A stretch of 64,000 nucleotides of DNA, from the NCBI GenBank assembly GCA_016219185.1, contig JACRBZ010000023.1:62001-126000 (forward strand), given 5' to 3'. A program made the translations under genes and the position numbers. Origin of the DNA: Deltaproteobacteria bacterium. GTDB taxonomy: Bacteria > Desulfobacterota > Desulfobacteria > Desulfobacterales > Desulfatirhabdiaceae. Below the pieces are notes generated by a model that searched no databases, was not told the DNA's origin, and was given only the letters and a program-made list of their open reading frames with translations. Below, one piece after another: positions 62,776-64,000 of the stretch (position 1 is its first letter; the number at the start of each line of letters is the position of its first letter).

Positions 62776-63470
62776 GCATATCCTTTACGCATCCATCCGC
62801 ACCGGGGACATCCATCTCCCAGAAGGGTCTGGGCCGGAGCCAGTCTTCCACATTGCGGGCAGGTTTCGGTATCATCATCCCGGGCCGATGCTGCATCGAT
62901 CAAACAATACCCGTGCAATTCGGCCTGCTGGTCCAGCGCATCCCTCAACAAATCCATATGCGGGGATCGGATCATGACCACCCGATCATCTTTTAAAACA
63001 AGATTCAGACGGGGCATCTCTGTTTTTGAATTCATCTGACGGTGACTGAATTCCGCTGCTACAATCTGATTGAGACCGGTTTCAAAAACAGGGGCGCATT
63101 CGGTACGCTGGCAGATCACCAGCCGCTTTTCCGTGACATAAATATGTCCATACCGCCAGGCCGAATAAATCCCGCTGGCATACCAGACCGCACCCAGGGT
63201 TTTGAATATCACGGTTTCATGCTGAAACAGCCGAATCTGCTGCACGGCATGTTCCCTGGACATGTGGCTCCGGGTTTTTTCATCCCATTCCGTCATCATG
63301 CCATATTTCAGCATGGTTTCCATGCCGGCAACTGCTGCCCGAAGGTTGACGCCAATCAAGGGAATGCCGGCCACGGAAATCATCAGGTCCGCATGGATCA
63401 CGATTCCTTTATCCAGGATTCGATCCAGCAGATCAACCAGGGTGGCATGACCACTGCGTCGAGGTTCCAT
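62730..63470 (-). CDS. GvpA/J-family protein fused to PH/GRAM-like domain and zinc ribbon
   Basis: A protein of about 246 residues. Residues about 9-58 are a gas-vesicle GvpA/GvpJ segment (LVDLLDRILDKGIVIHADLM, then GIPLIGVNLRAAVAGMETML). Residues about 85-185 look PH/GRAM-like (GHIYVTEKRLVICQRT; MPRLNLVLKDDRVVMIRS). Residues about 205-230 are a CxxC...CxxC zinc ribbon (CPQCGRL, CPRCGWM). GvpA-family proteins are normally under 150 residues, so this extension is unusual. The ATG at 63470 overlaps the GvpF/L stop as TGATG; an ATG at 63494 is an alternative. Confidence 0.75.
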   Translation of the reverse strand: MEPRRSGHATLVDLLDRILDKGIVIHADLMISVAGIPLIGVNLRAAVAGMETMLKYGMMTEWDEKTRSHMSREHAVQQIRLFQHETVIFKTLGAVWYASGIYSAWRYGHIYVTEKRLVICQRTECAPVFETGLNQIVAAEFSHRQMNSKTEMPRLNLVLKDDRVVMIRSPHMDLLRDALDQQAELHGYCLIDAASARDDDTETCPQCGRLAPAQTLLGDGCPRCGWMRKGYAWEKPLESILEPLTR

Positions 63471-64000
63471 CACACAAAGCTGTAAGGTGGCCATGGGCCG
63501 GTAAAATTAACGGAAAATCCCGCCATCCCGGCAATGTTTTCCAGATTCTGGCCCAATCGATGCTTGTTTTCCAACGACAGCAAGCAGGACAGATTCATGA
63601 TCATCTGATGGGCCTCCGCTTCAGAAGTTTTGCGGATTTTTTCGATCCGTAGCGCATCGACGACAGGTTGAATGATATGATAAAATGACTGAAAATGGCG
63701 ATCCGCCTCTTGTTCGATTTCATTTTTCAGCATACCTGCCAGCTTCTGCCGGTACAGATAGGCCGCACCTTCGGGTTTGGATCGGATTTCTTCATTCAGA
63801 CATCGGATCGCTTCATTTTCTTTCGATATCTGGGCTGCGATTTGCTTGGGATCCCAGAAAATCTGAATCCCATATTCCTGTTTACCGCTGACTTGGTCCA
63901 GTTTGGATATCAGGGCGTCATGTTCCGTGTTCAGCCAGGTCTGAACCGTTTCATCCGGGTTTAAAACCCCTTCTCCGTTGAGAATGGTATCAAACCCGGC
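63470..64000 (-). CDS. GvpF/GvpL gas-vesicle protein, N-terminus outside the window
   Basis: The minus-strand frame is open from 64000 to a stop at 63470, showing the last 176 residues. It contains SGKQEYGIQIFWDPKQIAAQ, RSKPEGAAYLYRQKLAG and the diagnostic C-terminus FTGPWPPYSFV of GvpF/GvpL. An internal ATG at 63733 gives a misleading short frame. These proteins are accessory factors needed for gas-vesicle assembly and bind GvpA. The stop is translationally coupled to the GvpA/J-like gene. More gvp genes are expected beyond the window end. Confidence 0.88.
   Translation of the reverse strand, partial: AGFDTILNGEGVLNPDETVQTWLNTEHDALISKLDQVSGKQEYGIQIFWDPKQIAAQISKENEAIRCLNEEIRSKPEGAAYLYRQKLAGMLKNEIEQEADRHFQSFYHIIQPVVDALRIEKIRKTSEAEAHQMIMNLSCLLSLENKHRLGQNLENIAGMAGFSVNFTGPWPPYSFV

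Noticed and set aside
61198..63039. A 613-codon open frame on the plus strand
   Set aside because: It is the antisense of the Hsp70 and GvpA-like genes, rich in His/Gln/Gly as expected for a shadow frame. The minus-strand genes carry all family motifs.

Overview
The window reads as chromosomal DNA of a Gram-negative anaerobe, most likely a sulfate-reducing deltaproteobacterium of the Desulfobacteraceae type. This is inferred from the gene families: a secreted CbiK sirohydrochlorin cobaltochelatase, a membrane-anchored CobN-like chelatase with DUF2149/DUF2162 partners, CooT/DUF3842 nickel proteins, NosL proteins, many PAS kinases and a gas-vesicle-type cluster. No rRNA, tRNA, CRISPR array, prophage or transposase was seen.

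Layout. 1-2415 is the end of a hybrid histidine kinase. 2506-6413 is a zinc locus: a Fur/Zur regulator with a decayed cbiK copy behind it, divergent from znuACB, whose promoter is a perfect sigma-70 consensus overlapped by a palindrome. 6749-17630 is a cobalt/corrinoid locus with three near-identical cobalamin riboswitches (two in tandem before cbiK, one before the DUF2162-ExbB-DUF2149-TonB receptor-CobN operon). It ends in a 1745-residue reading frame that joins a CobN-like chelatase to a shortened TonB-dependent receptor. 18484-19614 is a solitary AAA/DUF4143 ATPase. 19681-29474 (minus strand) is a long operon that looks like a complete envelope-spanning nickel or metallophore importer: DUF3842, CooT, TonB, a possible 46-residue protein, a TonB receptor, a NikA/DppA-like binding protein, a methyltransferase, two permeases and two ATPases. 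29475-34458 holds a candidate small RNA, an outer-membrane channel, three NosL-domain proteins (one fused to a barrel) and a Cys-rich lipoprotein. 34519-37593 is ordinary (FtsB, an MFS transporter, a hypothetical protein, an AcuI-type reductase).

37762-39796 is an ECF sigma operon flanked by Spy/CpxP-like proteins with a matching ECF-type promoter. 40843-46522 is a TetR-MacAB-TolC-type efflux operon with a palindromic operator candidate. A corA fossil lies next to it. 46788-56951 is a signalling block: a receiver, PAS kinases, an HD-GYP regulator and a compact chemosensory set (REC-PAS, MCP, CheW, CheA) without CheR or CheB. 57099-57725 is a lytic transglycosylase.

58021-64000 is a tightly overlapping minus-strand operon: GvpF/L (cut by the window end), a GvpA/J-family protein fused to a PH/GRAM-like domain and a zinc ribbon, an Hsp70, a PH/GRAM-like plus Hsp20-like protein and a double ArsA/Get3-like ATPase. 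It looks like a gas-vesicle assembly module with chaperones built in, and it is the best candidate here for an under-described system. All family calls come from reading motifs; none was checked against a database.
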